From the NCBI GenBank assembly GCA_028023455.1, contig JAQFVV010000518.1, positions 124,001 through 188,000 of the forward strand: a stretch of 64,000 bases of DNA. Direction: 5' to 3'. Below are positions 63,731-64,000 of the stretch, in pieces. Position numbers and translations under genes: made by a program. The stretch's first letter is position 1; each line of letters starts with the position of its first letter. A model generated the notes under the pieces. That model was not told the DNA's origin, searched no databases, and saw only the letters and a program-made list of their open reading frames with translations. The DNA comes from Epiperipatus broadwayi (Eukaryota; Onychophora; Udeonychophora; Euonychophora; Peripatidae).

Positions 63731-63933
63731 GTCCACAGATGGCGTTCTACCAAAAACACCGATCAAGCGTATGTTTCGTTTACATAAACGTCAGAGTAGT
63801 TAGTATTCACTATCTCTAACTATGATCTGAAAGTGGAATTATAGTTAGAGATAGTGAATACTAACTACTCTGACGTTTATGTAAACGAAACATACGCTTG
63901 ATCGGTGTTTTTGGTAGAACGCCATCTGTGGAC
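63731..63933. mobile_element. Perfect inverted repeat, 93-bp arms, 17-bp loop
   Basis: Arm 63731-63823 is the exact reverse complement of 63841-63933. The ends read GTCCACAGATGGCG and its complement. The left flank is TTTAT and the right flank an (AT)n run, so a TA-type target site is possible. It is too short to code. The absence of mismatches implies a very young insertion, gene conversion between arms, or an artefact of assembly. Confidence 0.9.
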
Positions 63934-64000
63934 ATATATATATATTAATAATGATTTAAATAGGTAATTGATTATGAATGTACTTGCTTGATGATTTATT

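Overview
The window looks like nuclear DNA of an AT-rich invertebrate animal. By eye it is about three-quarters A+T, full of (AT)n and (TAT)n microsatellites and decayed transposable elements. Its Penelope-like, Ty3/gypsy and LINE proteins have a metazoan flavour, and a degenerate TTAGGG-like block is present. I cannot name the taxon. I found no host protein gene, no intact functional tRNA, no rRNA and no CRISPR. Nearly everything that can be supported is mobile or repetitive, so the window is probably intergenic or deep intron.

Layout. 0-8 kb: small tandem repeats, a foldback SINE-like element with a hammerhead-ribozyme relic (2.07-2.53 kb), a telomere-like block (3.67-3.79 kb), and two 5'-truncated Penelope-like copies joined head to head as a ~2.17 kb palindrome (4.89-7.06 kb). 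8-18 kb: a 2.18 kb terminal-inverted-repeat element with a perfect 8-bp target duplication (8.37-10.55 kb), a ~239 bp pure (TAT)n tract, and a ~2.0 kb solo LTR with an ATAT duplication (15.92-17.93 kb). 18-33 kb: microsatellites, a small MITE-like hairpin, diverged direct repeats, a decayed LINE reverse transcriptase (28.5-29.6 kb, minus), a tRNA-like SINE head, and a second SINE-like copy with a hammerhead motif (29.96-30.20 kb).

33-51 kb holds two LTR retrotransposons on the minus strand. One (33.43-39.51 kb) is non-autonomous, has ~2.1 kb LTRs and carries only a 247-residue coiled-coil ORF. The other (43.6-50.9 kb) is a Ty3/gypsy element with gag, protease, RT, RNase H and integrase. It is broken by five in-frame stops, all TGA, and two frameshifts, and its RT catalytic YVDD box reads YVYN. 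Its two LTRs are nearly identical, and 12 of the 15 substitutions I counted between them are CpG/TpG/CpA differences, which points to methylation-type decay. 51-64 kb: a large foldback carrying two opposed hammerhead motifs (51.09-51.56 kb), two foldback elements, a third LTR element with almost no internal region and internally rearranged LTRs (56.33-61.22 kb), and a perfect 93-bp-arm hairpin (63.73-63.93 kb).

The most interesting system is the hammerhead-bearing SINE-like family: four copies at three loci share the CUGAUGA/stem II/GAAA layout, and the best copy also has a well-paired stem III and a 9-bp bulged stem I. Two copies also carry pol III A/B-box-like segments. A separate hammerhead-like motif overlaps the stop codon at the 3' end of both Penelope-like copies. 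Several elements sit directly in or beside (AT)n tracts, suggesting these are favoured landing sites.
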